From assembly GCA_958295815.1 (NCBI GenBank), contig OY282374.1, positions 888,856 to 952,855 on the forward strand: DNA of 64,000 nucleotides, read 5' to 3'. A program made the translations under genes and the position numbers. Numbering within the stretch: the stretch's first letter is position 1; the number at the start of each line of letters is the position of its first letter. The DNA is from Candidatus Poribacteria bacterium. GTDB taxonomy: Bacteria; Poribacteria; WGA-4E; WGA-3G. Below, in pieces: positions 25,243 through 34,108 of this stretch. Below the pieces are notes generated by a model, which saw nothing but the letters and a program-made list of their open reading frames with translations, was not told the origin of the DNA and did no database searches.

Positions 25243-26643
25243 TTATTTCAACAGTGACCAATCGGGTTCGTCTTCTGGGTCACCGAGGGGACCGTGGGCA
25301 TTGCGGACGATACGACGTTGTAGGTCATACCAATTGGTGTAGCTTGTTGCGGGCTGGAGTTGGTCATTTCGGGCATCCATCAGGTTTGAGAGAGTAGTCT
25401 CCATTTCGTCGGCTAAAGACTTTGCATCGGGTTTGTCGACCAGATTGTTCATCTGCAATGTGTCTGATTCCACGTCGTACAACATCCGTTTGCCGTCGAG
25501 CCAGCGTGCGTAACTGTGCGTTTTTGTGCGAATTCCGCGCCACTCATTACCGTTGACAAAATAGTCGTAGGTTGCGCCGAAGTTCATTGTTAAGACGGCA
25601 TCCTGCTCAAAAGCATCAGTCTCACCACGCCAAGACGCCGACAGATCGTAGCCTTCGACGGTTCGAGGTGGTTGGATCCCACATAACCCACAGAGCGATG
25701 GGAACAGATCGACAGGAGATGTGAGTGTATCACAGGTGCGGTTGCCATCAAAAACGCCGGGGAGTCTCATGATCAGCGGTACTTTAATGGATTCTTCGTA
25801 AGGTTCCCGCTTCGCCCAGAAATTGATGCCTTGTGCCCCGCCTTGTGTTCCGTGATCGGATCCGAAGACGAGGAGCGTGTTTTCGACACGTCCCGTTCTT
25901 TCGAGGTACGCCATTAATTCTCCGAGCATATCGTCCACTGTTAGCGTCATAGCGAGGTAATGTCGGTAGATTTCTAACGATTCTGCTTTAAGCGAGTCTG
26001 GTACATTCTCGGGTAGTTGGAGTTCGGCAGGCAGTCGGTCGTAGTATTCTTGTGGAGCAAACTCATAAGGTGTGGAGTGTGCTTGGTGCGGAGAGATAAA
26101 CAGACAGAACGGACTATCGTCGTCCACCTCATCCATGAACTGGAAAGCGTATCGGTTCAGTGCGTCGGTTTCGTACCCTTCCCATCTTTCGTTCCGCCAG
26201 TCGTCAAGATTTACTGTTCCGTTAAAATAGTCAGTATGGAAGTTATAACCGCGCCAGTGTTGGAAGCCGAGGCGATCGCGTCCTTCGGGGACGTAATCAC
26301 GCCCTCCGATTTCTGGGAATGAACCGGTGTGGAGATGCCATTTACCGACCCAAGCTGTCTGGTAGCCGTTTCGGTTGAAGACGTCACCGAGTCCGATTTC
26401 ATCGTGTCGAGTTTTGACGAAGTTTATGAGATGACCGGTCGTCTGCGGGTGTCGTCCAGTGAGTAGCATGGAGCGATATGGTGTACAGACGGGTGCGGTG
26501 GCAATTGCGTTTGAAAAAACGGTGCCTTCTTGCGCGAGTCGATCAATATGTGGAGTATCGATCTGTGTGTCGCCATATACCGGCAATGAGCACGCGCGAA
26601 TCTGGTCTGCAAGGAGATAAACGATGTTCGGTTTGTCTGTCAT
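25243..26643 (-). CDS. Type I sulfatase
   Basis: 466 residues without a signal peptide (MTDKPNIVYLLADQIRACSLPVYG). The sulfatase motif is CTPYRSMLLTGRHPQ at about residues 53-67, with C-x-P-x-R intact so that Cys can become formylglycine. The second block is VFGSDHGTQGGAQGINFWAKREPYEESIKVPLIMR (about 265-300), containing the metal-binding Asp-His. It is a desulfatase of the choline-sulfatase/N-sulfoglucosamine type, substrate unknown. Distinct in sequence from the sulfatase at 13728. It may be co-transcribed with the PorV-like gene, which starts 10 bp away from its start codon on the same strand upstream. Confidence 0.92.
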   Translation of the reverse strand: MTDKPNIVYLLADQIRACSLPVYGDTQIDTPHIDRLAQEGTVFSNAIATAPVCTPYRSMLLTGRHPQTTGHLINFVKTRHDEIGLGDVFNRNGYQTAWVGKWHLHTGSFPEIGGRDYVPEGRDRLGFQHWRGYNFHTDYFNGTVNLDDWRNERWEGYETDALNRYAFQFMDEVDDDSPFCLFISPHQAHSTPYEFAPQEYYDRLPAELQLPENVPDSLKAESLEIYRHYLAMTLTVDDMLGELMAYLERTGRVENTLLVFGSDHGTQGGAQGINFWAKREPYEESIKVPLIMRLPGVFDGNRTCDTLTSPVDLFPSLCGLCGIQPPRTVEGYDLSASWRGETDAFEQDAVLTMNFGATYDYFVNGNEWRGIRTKTHSYARWLDGKRMLYDVESDTLQMNNLVDKPDAKSLADEMETTLSNLMDARNDQLQPATSYTNWYDLQRRIVRNAHGPLGDPEDEPDWSLLK

Positions 26644-26653
26644 ATTGGTGTCC

Positions 26654-27718
26654 TTAGAACTGGAGTCCCATACTCACCCGATGTGTTTGTTGTAATCGTC
26701 CGAAGTCGGCATACGCGTAATCGAGAGACAGAACTCTTTTGCCGAGGTTCAGATGGATGCCCAAGCCGAGTGTGAGTCCCTCTTCATCATCAACAAGGTC
26801 TTCGCCCAATCGGAACTTGTAACCGCCACGAATCGCTGCCATCTTTTTGTACCAGTATTCCATACCGATATTTATCCGTTCACTGTTGTCGTTGGGGTGG
26901 TTTGCGTCGAGTGCGAGAGTGAGGAGGTTGTTACCTGTGTCAACAACATCGTAGGCGATACCGAGTCTGAAGTTGGAGGGCAGTGGGAATTCGTTAGTCT
27001 CTAATGCTGCTGTCCGTGCTGGATTTGTTGTGTCTGGAAACGGACGGTAGTCTGCTGTTCTTGGGTCACCTGCTACTTCCGCGCCACTTTCCAAATCGGG
27101 ACCGCCGAAGCGCATCTCTGGTCCGAAGTTTGAGAAACACATTCCGATGCGTAGACTCCGCCAACCGGTATGGTATAGAGTCCCGACATCAATAGCGACA
27201 CCGGTGGCACTTTCCCGATGAATCTGTTGATGGATGTATTTGGCGTTGATACCGAAGGACAATTTAACTCCGGATTCCTGCTCATAGAGTTGTCTGGCAT
27301 ACGCCAGTGAGACAGCAGTATCCCAAGCGGAATACCAGAGTCCAGTACCGTCGGGTTTCGCCAACGTGGTGATCTCAGTATCAGGAACATTAAGAAATGT
27401 AACGCTTGCACCCAAGGTGCCTACATTTTTTATAGGTGTGGCGAAGGCTAAATAATTATAGCGAACATCTGCAAGCCAGACCGTATGGGTATCTGAGAAG
27501 CTGGTTTTTTCGAGTTGACTGATTCCGGCTGGGTTCCAGTAGATGCTGGTAACGTCGTTAGCGAGTCCACCAAATGCCCCACCGAGACTGTCTACTCGCG
27601 CACCGGGACCGATTTTGAGAAACTGTGCCCCGGCTGTGCCAACATTGGTTGTTGCATGACTGGGAACAACCCATAGTAAAAGAAGTGTGAATAAAAGAAT
27701 ATAAGTTGTATATCGCAT
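26654..27718 (-). CDS. PorV/PorQ-like outer membrane beta-barrel protein
   Basis: 354 residues. A signal peptide ends near SHATTN, followed by VGTAGAQFLKIGPGARVDSLGGAFGGLANDVTSIYWNPAGISQL, the conserved start of PorV/PorQ and related FadL-like barrels. The C-terminus LGLGIHLNLGKRVLSLDYAYADFGRL...HRVSMGLQF ends with Phe, typical of outer-membrane barrels. PorV acts in type IX secretion as a shuttle for substrates. Here it sits directly downstream of a large exported protein with a FlgD-like C-terminal domain, consistent with a type-IX-like export pair. A ribosome site GGAGATATAA precedes the ATG. Confidence 0.82.
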   Translation of the reverse strand: MRYTTYILLFTLLLLWVVPSHATTNVGTAGAQFLKIGPGARVDSLGGAFGGLANDVTSIYWNPAGISQLEKTSFSDTHTVWLADVRYNYLAFATPIKNVGTLGASVTFLNVPDTEITTLAKPDGTGLWYSAWDTAVSLAYARQLYEQESGVKLSFGINAKYIHQQIHRESATGVAIDVGTLYHTGWRSLRIGMCFSNFGPEMRFGGPDLESGAEVAGDPRTADYRPFPDTTNPARTAALETNEFPLPSNFRLGIAYDVVDTGNNLLTLALDANHPNDNSERINIGMEYWYKKMAAIRGGYKFRLGEDLVDDEEGLTLGLGIHLNLGKRVLSLDYAYADFGRLQQTHRVSMGLQF

Positions 27719-27800
27719 TTATATCTCCTGTTCCTTGATCAGGTCCCATTGGAATGTTTGAGTTTAGGGACCCTAATCGCGGCTACGGTAAACGAATGTA

Positions 27801-30791
27801 TTATCGAATGATGGCAAATCTGCCGATTTTGTTACCGACGACTGTATCACTTTCGTCTCGGGCTTCGACGTGGTAAATATAGACCCCGCTTGCGAGTGCC
27901 TGATTATAACGATTAAGAAGTTCAAAAGATGCTGTTCCACCCTTGTCACCTTGTGCCAAACGGACATCTGGATTGTAAAGGGCGGTGCTTTCATGTTCGA
28001 GTGTATGGACTAATTCCCCAGCTAATGTATAAATCCGAATGGTACAATGCGGTGGCAGGTGTGTAAAGAAGATTTTGTCCGTTCCTTCCGATAGTACCGC
28101 TCTGTTCGTGACGAAATACGGGTTTGGGACTACACGAATTTTTCCAAGGTCGGCTTCGATGTTTTCAGCGGCGAGGGTCTCTTCTTTTGTGTTCAGGAGA
28201 AACTGATCGCCGTCTCGTGGTGCGCTGACCCCGCCCATTTCAACGCTGAAAACATCTCCGGCGGAGATTTCACCGTTAGGGTCTTTTATAAAGACGTATC
28301 CACCGCGAATGTAAGTCCGGAAGAATCCCGGTGTCTCCGCGGGGTTATACGTATCACGCCAACCTGTGCCAGTTAGAATGGCGTATCCATCAGAGCGCTC
28401 AGGGTTGAATTGAATTTCTTCGCCAGTATCTTCATCCACTACCTTGACGTGTGTATCATCAACAAATGTGATTGAATAGGTGTGTGGACGATAGTACGTT
28501 GACCACCAGACGTTGGGCCATGTGTTCTCACCAAAGCCGGGGGATTGGATATCTACTGACCAATCTGTCACTGAACCTGCTGTCAATTTAACATCGTTAA
28601 TTGGATTTTCCATTGGAGTTCCGTAAGATACGTTAACCCCTGTTATCTTCAGAACAACACCGTCAAACATTGGAGAGAGTACTTCAACGGCTTCTTGGTG
28701 TTCTGGGTCGTACCAATCAAAGGGTTGTTGTTCAACGACAGTCTGATTGGTTGTCGTATCAACAATCTCATAAGCGGGTGGCTGATAGCCGGGACCAGTG
28801 ATGAAGGCACCGGGACCTGTTTGTTTTGCTCCGTACCAGACGATTTTATATTGGTGTCCAGTGACTTTGTTTGGTGCAAGTAGCATCGGTTCAACAGTAA
28901 CACTTCCTTGCCCGTGCTGTTCTATATCAGCAGTCGGTTCTCGGTATCCTGCAGGTTGAGGGCGCGGAACGACATGGACCATTGTTTCGATCTGGCTGCT
29001 TTCCATTGCGATCAATCCGGTTTTCGGGTTGCCGGTATCAAACGAGGTCACTGCATAAGTGTATTCGAGTCCGTTGGTTAACCCTGCGTCGGTGTAAAAG
29101 TTTTTGATGCCTGCATCTTCACCGAGTGCCTGCGATGGCGTCGAGACGACTTGGAAGATGTCACCGGCGACGGGTGGTCCTGAAGGTCCGTCACTAATTT
29201 GCACGTAGAGTCCACCAAAATAGATTCGAGCACCGGAACGATATGTCCCGTCGGGATGCGGTTCACCAGTATTTGGATCTTTAATGATGACGTATCCACC
29301 GCCGTTTGCTGGAAACGCGGGATTATACGCCATGACTTCCCATAATGTCGTGTTAACGACTTCAAAACTTGTACTGGAGTTGAATTTGATGATGTAAATG
29401 GCATTTTTGAAGAAGTCGGCGAAGAAGGGTTCATCACCCACGCTTTCAATGGTGGCATCTGATTGCTTACCGACGTGCGACACCGTAAAGAAATTGCCGG
29501 TTGCGCTTGGTTGGTCGAACTCCATCAGCATCGTCCAGTCTTCGACGGGATTGCCAGTAGATTCATCATAAGAGACATCGCGCCGATAGACGCGATACCC
29601 TTCAAAGATTTTCTCTGGATCGGTTGCGTCAATATACTCTTCGATGCTTTTGGTGGCACCCGCGTCAACCCAGCGTCCTTCGCTGTCCCAGACGAGGGTT
29701 ACCTGTCCGTCAGCGGGATAAGCGGTTACCAGCGGTGAGGGTGGTGGTGCGGGAGCAATGTAGTTATCGTCATACAACTTTTGTGCCCAGTCGGCAGAAG
29801 CTTGCAAGCCTGCAAGTCCTTCACCGATCGCTACAGCGATGATGACGTTGAACGAATCGCCAGGGGCGAATGATTCAACCGGTCCATAGGATTGGATGAA
29901 CCGTTGGTCGTCATAGTTTGCCGGAAGTGGCTCAACGCCCGGGGTACTGATTAAAGCATACATCTCGGCATCTGTTGATGGGTCAGTGGAGATCGTAATC
30001 CGTTTGTGTGCTGTAAAGGGAATTTTTGCCACTGGATCCTCAGGATTGTCCCCAATATAAGCGTCCAGAACACGTAAGCCGATATAGCCGGGTGCCGAGG
30101 CGTTGGAAAATCCGTAGGAGAGGTAACGGTTCGGATGGTCCACGGGATTGAGGGCATCTGGTGTCTGATCCAGAGCGACAAAATCGTCAGCAGAGTAGCT
30201 CGCTGTCCCTGTTTCGTTACTGGAGATATCCACATCGTAACGAAACGCCATAAATACGTCTTCAAGCGTGTCACTGCCAACGTTTTTTACGTTATACTCA
30301 AGAATAAAGAAATCGTAGAGTGGTGCGTAACTCCATTGGAACCCGTTAACTTCAAGTTCTAAACCGAGAATCAAATCTTTATTTGCTTCAGGGTTTGTGT
30401 CGGAACATCTGAACATAATTGCTTGGTTCGTTGGTGTGTCTTTTGTTGTCACACCGGGTTTGTTTGAGATCACCTCTGGCGCATCGTCGGTGGGCCAAAA
30501 TTCACTTTGCCTACCATCTGATTCAGAAACGCCTATTTCTCCACCTTTTTTAGCACCGATCCAGATATCTCCTTCATAGATGTAGGAATCGTTTGTTCCG
30601 GCGGGCCACCATCCTGAGGGATTCGCGGTAGGGTTACTGGGAAACCCAACGACTGCGGTGTTGTAGATAGCAGATGATAGGTTTCCTACATCAAGTGCTT
30701 TCCAATCCACCTGTGCACTTGCCGATAGCGTGGCGAGTGCCAGGATTATGGATAGGGGTAGTTTATATCGTAATAATTTCATAATTTGCAT
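27801..30791 (-). CDS. Large exported protein with FlgD/type-IX-like C-terminal domain
   Basis: 996 residues. The signal peptide (KLPLSIILALATLSASAQ) is followed by a region conserved in exported proteins of Ignavibacteria-like and Poribacteria-like genomes (NTAVVGFPSNPTANPSGWWPAGTNDSYIYEGDIWIGAKKGGE). Fibronectin-like segments lie around 340-600 (YPADGQVTLVWDSEGRW). Residues from about 895 (IRVVPNPYFVTNR...CTIRIYTLAGELVHTLEHES...SGVYIYHVEARD) form the FlgD-like Ig domain used as a C-terminal sorting signal. Likely exported to the surface; no enzymatic motif seen. Upstream neighbour of the PorV-like gene by 82 bp, probably one operon. Confidence 0.8.
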   Translation of the reverse strand: MQIMKLLRYKLPLSIILALATLSASAQVDWKALDVGNLSSAIYNTAVVGFPSNPTANPSGWWPAGTNDSYIYEGDIWIGAKKGGEIGVSESDGRQSEFWPTDDAPEVISNKPGVTTKDTPTNQAIMFRCSDTNPEANKDLILGLELEVNGFQWSYAPLYDFFILEYNVKNVGSDTLEDVFMAFRYDVDISSNETGTASYSADDFVALDQTPDALNPVDHPNRYLSYGFSNASAPGYIGLRVLDAYIGDNPEDPVAKIPFTAHKRITISTDPSTDAEMYALISTPGVEPLPANYDDQRFIQSYGPVESFAPGDSFNVIIAVAIGEGLAGLQASADWAQKLYDDNYIAPAPPPSPLVTAYPADGQVTLVWDSEGRWVDAGATKSIEEYIDATDPEKIFEGYRVYRRDVSYDESTGNPVEDWTMLMEFDQPSATGNFFTVSHVGKQSDATIESVGDEPFFADFFKNAIYIIKFNSSTSFEVVNTTLWEVMAYNPAFPANGGGYVIIKDPNTGEPHPDGTYRSGARIYFGGLYVQISDGPSGPPVAGDIFQVVSTPSQALGEDAGIKNFYTDAGLTNGLEYTYAVTSFDTGNPKTGLIAMESSQIETMVHVVPRPQPAGYREPTADIEQHGQGSVTVEPMLLAPNKVTGHQYKIVWYGAKQTGPGAFITGPGYQPPAYEIVDTTTNQTVVEQQPFDWYDPEHQEAVEVLSPMFDGVVLKITGVNVSYGTPMENPINDVKLTAGSVTDWSVDIQSPGFGENTWPNVWWSTYYRPHTYSITFVDDTHVKVVDEDTGEEIQFNPERSDGYAILTGTGWRDTYNPAETPGFFRTYIRGGYVFIKDPNGEISAGDVFSVEMGGVSAPRDGDQFLLNTKEETLAAENIEADLGKIRVVPNPYFVTNRAVLSEGTDKIFFTHLPPHCTIRIYTLAGELVHTLEHESTALYNPDVRLAQGDKGGTASFELLNRYNQALASGVYIYHVEARDESDTVVGNKIGRFAIIR

Positions 30792-30882
30792 TTTACCTCA
30801 TATAATATACTGTGGATCTTAAATAAATTGCTCCCAAACGGGAATGTTGTCGAAAGATGAATTCGGTAGTAACTGATTGGGA

Positions 30883-31257
30883 TCATGGAGTGGTTCGTAA
30901 TGCATAAGGCTGAACCAAGATGTCTGCTGAAATTCCGAGTCCTTTGTGCAATCTCTGAATCATGTCCAAAGACAAGCCGCGTTCTCGATTCAAGACTTCT
31001 GATACACACAAACGCGAGCCAAGATAGGTTTCAAGGTCGTGTTCCGATAATCCTTGGTTTTCCATGTAATGAAGGATTGCTTCAATCGGATCTGGTGGCG
31101 GAATAGGATGATGTGCTTCTTCGTAAACCTCCACGAGAGTAACAAGCACATCAAGTTTATCTCCGTCTGGAGACCCGTAACTTGCTCCCCAAAGTCGCTC
31201 TATTTCTTGTAATGCAGCTTCATAGTCTGCTTCAGTTTTGATTGGTTTGATTTCCAT
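30883..31257 (-). CDS. higA: HigA-type antitoxin (XRE helix-turn-helix)
   Basis: 124 residues from ATG at 31257 (MEIKPIKTEADYEAALQEIERLWG); the longer frame reads through the toxin gene. The N-terminal half is the HigA-type segment (SPDGDKLDVLVTLVEVYEEAHHPIPPPDPIEAI). The C-terminal half is an XRE-type HTH (GLSEHDLETYLGSRLCVSEVLNRERGLSLDMIQRLHKGLGIS). It should neutralise the HigB toxin and repress the operon. Order toxin first, antitoxin second, gap 10 bp, is typical of higBA. Confidence 0.88.
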   Translation of the reverse strand: MEIKPIKTEADYEAALQEIERLWGASYGSPDGDKLDVLVTLVEVYEEAHHPIPPPDPIEAILHYMENQGLSEHDLETYLGSRLCVSEVLNRERGLSLDMIQRLHKGLGISADILVQPYALRTTP

Positions 31258-31267
31258 AGTTGTCACC

Positions 31268-31561
31268 TTAGATTGTAGCGACGTTAATTTTACTATAGGC
31301 TTGGTGTGTTCCCACAAATCGGATATAAACAATGCGATATTGATAATCAATTGCCGTTACCAAGCGGTAAGAATTGCCTTTAATGTTGAATACTACGCGG
31401 TTGTTTTTAACAAAACTGGCATTTCGATAAGCAGCTTTTACATCGGATGGTGTATTCCAATCGGCACGTTTTACGTTAGCATACCACGCTTGAAGGGGTC
31501 CCTCGGCATCAGAGTATTTTACCCAAAATTCTCTTAAAGTTCTGCGTGATATGATTCTCAT
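31268..31561 (-). CDS. higB: HigB-type mRNA interferase toxin
   Basis: 97 residues: MRIISRRTLREFWVKYSDAEGPLQAWYANVKRADW, then VKAAYRNASFVKNNRVVFNIKGNSYRLVTAIDYQYRIVYIRFVGTHQAYSKI. This matches the HigB subgroup of RelE-fold toxins, which cut mRNA on the ribosome. Key features are the Arg-Val-Val-Phe-Asn and the Gly-x-x-Tyr-Arg-Leu strands and the C-terminal FVGTHxxY. It looks complete. The higA gene starts 10 bp downstream. Confidence 0.9.
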   Translation of the reverse strand: MRIISRRTLREFWVKYSDAEGPLQAWYANVKRADWNTPSDVKAAYRNASFVKNNRVVFNIKGNSYRLVTAIDYQYRIVYIRFVGTHQAYSKINVATI

Positions 31562-31602
31562 ATAGGTATTATACTATAATTCATGGCATGTAATTCATCT
31601 AA

Positions 31603-33408
31603 TTACTGGGTTTCTGTAATTTCAAAAACCCGATAGCGTTGCGTTTTTCCGTTCCCGATATCTACTTCACCCTCGGTAAACAATGGATAATCGTATACTG
31701 TTTCTTTGACGGAGAAGAGATAGGGAATTGCACCTGCTTCACGCGCTGTCTTTGCTTGACTCTTGAAATCGCGGGGTTTTGTCATGTGTTTATTGTAAAT
31801 TTGATACGTTGACCGGTCGGCGTAATACATTAAATCGAAATGTGCACCGACACGTTCATCGTCAAGAAAGAAACAGGCATTTTCTGGCATTTCATGTTGG
31901 AGACGCTGCCCGCTCGTTTCATATAAGGGGATCTCGCTATTCCGTTCTGTAACCTTGTATGCGGTATGCACATAACGTCCGGCGTAAAACAACGCTATTA
32001 GAAGTGCCACCGTACGAAGTCCAAACCATATCCATCTTTGTGCTTTGTGTTGACGAAACAGTGTATAAATGCCCGCGAAAACTGCCAACAGCACACCAAA
32101 CCCGATAAGTTGCTCAACAATCCAGAAATTTGTCTGGATAAAAGGCGCGACTGCTTTGAGTCCATCAAACTGGTCTCGGCTCTGGACCAAAGTGCGTCCA
32201 CCAGAAATGGCAGTAATCGAAAACATCCCTGCTGCCCAAATTGAGGTGTAAGTCCAATCCCGTCGTTGCCATGCTCGACTGATGACTGCTGCTAAACAGA
32301 TTAGCAGGGGCGGCACTGCGATCATTGTCGCCGAAGGTGTTTTGGTCTGCGCGAGCGTGTGTGGAACAATCACACCAATACCCCATGCTAACACGAACAG
32401 TTCCGGTAACTTCCAGCGTTTGAACAGAACCACTATAAGACATAGTACCGCCGCAACGAGTGCAGCATAGAACATCGGATAGAACAGCGGCATATAGTCG
32501 AATAACGGTCGATCCCAACTTGCCCCCCAACTTTCTATGTCGGAGTTCAGGTGATCAAGGACACGTTTATGTTCCCATAGGAACTCTTTGCGATAGTAAA
32601 TCAGGCAATATATAACCCACGGTGCTACTGTTGCAATTGCCGCCAAGAGTTGCCAACCAATGTCGCTGAGACGGATCTTTGCGTTTGTGTTCTCACTTTG
32701 TGTCTGATCGTCCGATTGGTATTTCTTGAAATAGATTTGTTTGCCTTGTGCGACGCACCAGACAGCAAGCGCAATGCCAAAAGTAATCAAAGCGAGATAA
32801 CTTTTAGACAAATAGGCGATACCCATCGTAACGCCTGATAAAATATAATTCCTCCGTTTTCCGCTGCGAATTGCGCGGAGTAAGAACCAACATGATACCT
32901 GTACCCAAAGGAGTAGAGCGATGTCGATATGATCCGAATAGCGATAGCCGTGAACAGATTCAAAAAGAAACGGATTGAATGCATGTAGAAACGCTGCAAT
33001 GAGTCCCGCCCGTTTATCAAATAGATCTGCAGCGATTCGGAAAGTCAACCATGTCGTTACGACGAGACTGATTGCGGATGGCAACCGAAGCGCGAACGTA
33101 TTGATACCGAAAACCAGGTGTGAGATCCAGATTGTCCACATGGCGACAGGCGGTTTGTGCAGCCAGATGTGGTTTTCACCCCAACCTTTGTAGTCGTAAG
33201 GGAGCCACGGTTGATCGTAGAGCGTGAATTTGAGCGGATGTTTCGTCAAATTTCGCGCGACGACGGCGTGAAACCCTTCGTCCCAATAAGTAATCCCACT
33301 GTGTCCGACATGCCGTACCACCAAAACGCCAGAGGCGATTAGGATACAGAGTAGGATAATTTTTGTGAGTGTAGATTCGTTTTTTAAGTTGGCTCCCTCA
33401 AAATTCAT
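31603..33408 (-). CDS. Glycosyltransferase family 39 (PMT/ArnT-like) membrane protein
   Basis: 601 residues with many transmembrane helices (for example residues 13-32, 90-110, 165-185, 195-215, 255-275, 310-330). YWDEGFHAVVARNLTKHP at about 37-54 is the Asp-Glu loop that binds the polyprenyl-phosphate sugar in PMT/GT39 enzymes, and HKPPVAMWTIWISHLVFG and FALRLPSAISL are the next family motifs. The enzyme transfers a sugar from a lipid carrier to protein or lipid on the outer face of the inner membrane. Acceptor unknown. Starts with ATG at 33408; no partner genes are adjacent. Confidence 0.85.
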   Translation of the reverse strand: MNFEGANLKNESTLTKIILLCILIASGVLVVRHVGHSGITYWDEGFHAVVARNLTKHPLKFTLYDQPWLPYDYKGWGENHIWLHKPPVAMWTIWISHLVFGINTFALRLPSAISLVVTTWLTFRIAADLFDKRAGLIAAFLHAFNPFLFESVHGYRYSDHIDIALLLWVQVSCWFLLRAIRSGKRRNYILSGVTMGIAYLSKSYLALITFGIALAVWCVAQGKQIYFKKYQSDDQTQSENTNAKIRLSDIGWQLLAAIATVAPWVIYCLIYYRKEFLWEHKRVLDHLNSDIESWGASWDRPLFDYMPLFYPMFYAALVAAVLCLIVVLFKRWKLPELFVLAWGIGVIVPHTLAQTKTPSATMIAVPPLLICLAAVISRAWQRRDWTYTSIWAAGMFSITAISGGRTLVQSRDQFDGLKAVAPFIQTNFWIVEQLIGFGVLLAVFAGIYTLFRQHKAQRWIWFGLRTVALLIALFYAGRYVHTAYKVTERNSEIPLYETSGQRLQHEMPENACFFLDDERVGAHFDLMYYADRSTYQIYNKHMTKPRDFKSQAKTAREAGAIPYLFSVKETVYDYPLFTEGEVDIGNGKTQRYRVFEITETQ

Positions 33409-33419
33409 CTGTTATGTTT

Positions 33420-33578
33420 TGAATCTATGTGAAATATTTCTGTTTCCTCTACGAATTGAGATCGTACGAATGCGGGGTCTGACAAATCGTACGGGAAACT
33501 TCGATTACTTCTGGCTTCACTTATGTGCCTCTCCAATTTACGTCTGACCTGACGATATGAAAGTGGTTTAAGCGGCAC
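33420..33578 (-). pseudogene. Probable damaged hicA toxin gene
   Basis: A GTG at 33578 overlaps the end of hicB by 11 bp, the normal hicBA coupling. It reads VPLKPLSYRQVRRKLERH, which matches the N-terminus of HicA (the KPLSYRQVRRKLE helix). After that the frame does not give the HicA core (no G-S-H strand and no late HicA helix). Another frame offers a loose match (PEVIEVSR) after a stop. This suggests a frameshift or replacement of the 3' half, so hicB is probably an orphan antitoxin. Confidence 0.45.
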
Positions 33579-33777
33579 TGATTTTCGCCTCAAATTTTCG
33601 GATTACTGGTTTTAAACTCGGTTCTGGCGACTCGAAGTACAATTCCAACGCTTCTGCAAGGTTGACTAAAGCTGCTTCTTCAGTTTCACCTTGACTTGCA
33701 ATGTCAACCTCTAAACATTGGGCGATGAACCAGTTATCTTCTTGCCATATACTTGCCGTAAAAGTTTGAGTCTTCAT
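33568..33777 (-). CDS. hicB: HicB-family antitoxin
   Basis: 69 residues from ATG 33777 (MKTQTFTASIWQEDNWFIAQCLEVDIASQGETEEAALVNLAEALELYF). The partially folded RNase-H-like domain of HicB is complete: the W-x-x-E-D-x-W-F-I-A-x-C start, the ASQGETEEAALVNLAEALELY helix, and a short tail. There is no separate DNA-binding domain. It normally neutralises HicA, an mRNA-cutting toxin, whose gene should follow but appears broken. Confidence 0.8.
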   Translation of the reverse strand: MKTQTFTASIWQEDNWFIAQCLEVDIASQGETEEAALVNLAEALELYFESPEPSLKPVIRKFEAKISAA

Positions 33778-33835
33778 TTGCAATATCCCTTAGGTGGTAG
33801 GCATGTGCAGTTGCTGTTTTGCATGAACTGCCTGA

Positions 33836-34102
33836 TCACAGCGTTTGTAACTTAGCTTTTTCCTCGTCATAGTTGTCATAGATATCCATTTCAGGACTTT
33901 TCCAGTCTTCAGCAAAGCACGCCAAGCGAGCGTGCAGTTCTGCTGCTTGTGCTTCGTCAATGCCGTGTTCTCGTAAATCTATAGAACCTGGTGAAATAAA
34001 AGTTACAACAACACGTGTGCCTTCGCGCACATCACTTGGTGTATCCGAAAGTTCAATCTTACCGTCGCAATATACGCCCTCGATAGTTGTTGACATGATC
34101 AT
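33836..34102 (-). CDS. Small protein with AF2212/DUF104-like N-terminus, unknown function
   Basis: 88 residues. The N-terminal strand pattern MSTTIEGVYCDGKIELSDTPSDVREGTRVVVTFI resembles the AF2212-like/DUF104 antitoxin fold (two beta-hairpins, 'EGTRVxVT'). The C-terminal part is helical and acidic (AQAAELHARLACFAEDWKSPEMDIYDNYDEEKAKL), as in antitoxins. No toxin is next to it. It starts 6 bp after the stop of the HhH-like gene, so the two are translated together. A role as antitoxin or partner of that protein is speculative. Ribosome site GGATAAG. Confidence 0.55.
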   Translation of the reverse strand: MIMSTTIEGVYCDGKIELSDTPSDVREGTRVVVTFISPGSIDLREHGIDEAQAAELHARLACFAEDWKSPEMDIYDNYDEEKAKLQTL

Positions 34103-34108
34103 TTTTTC

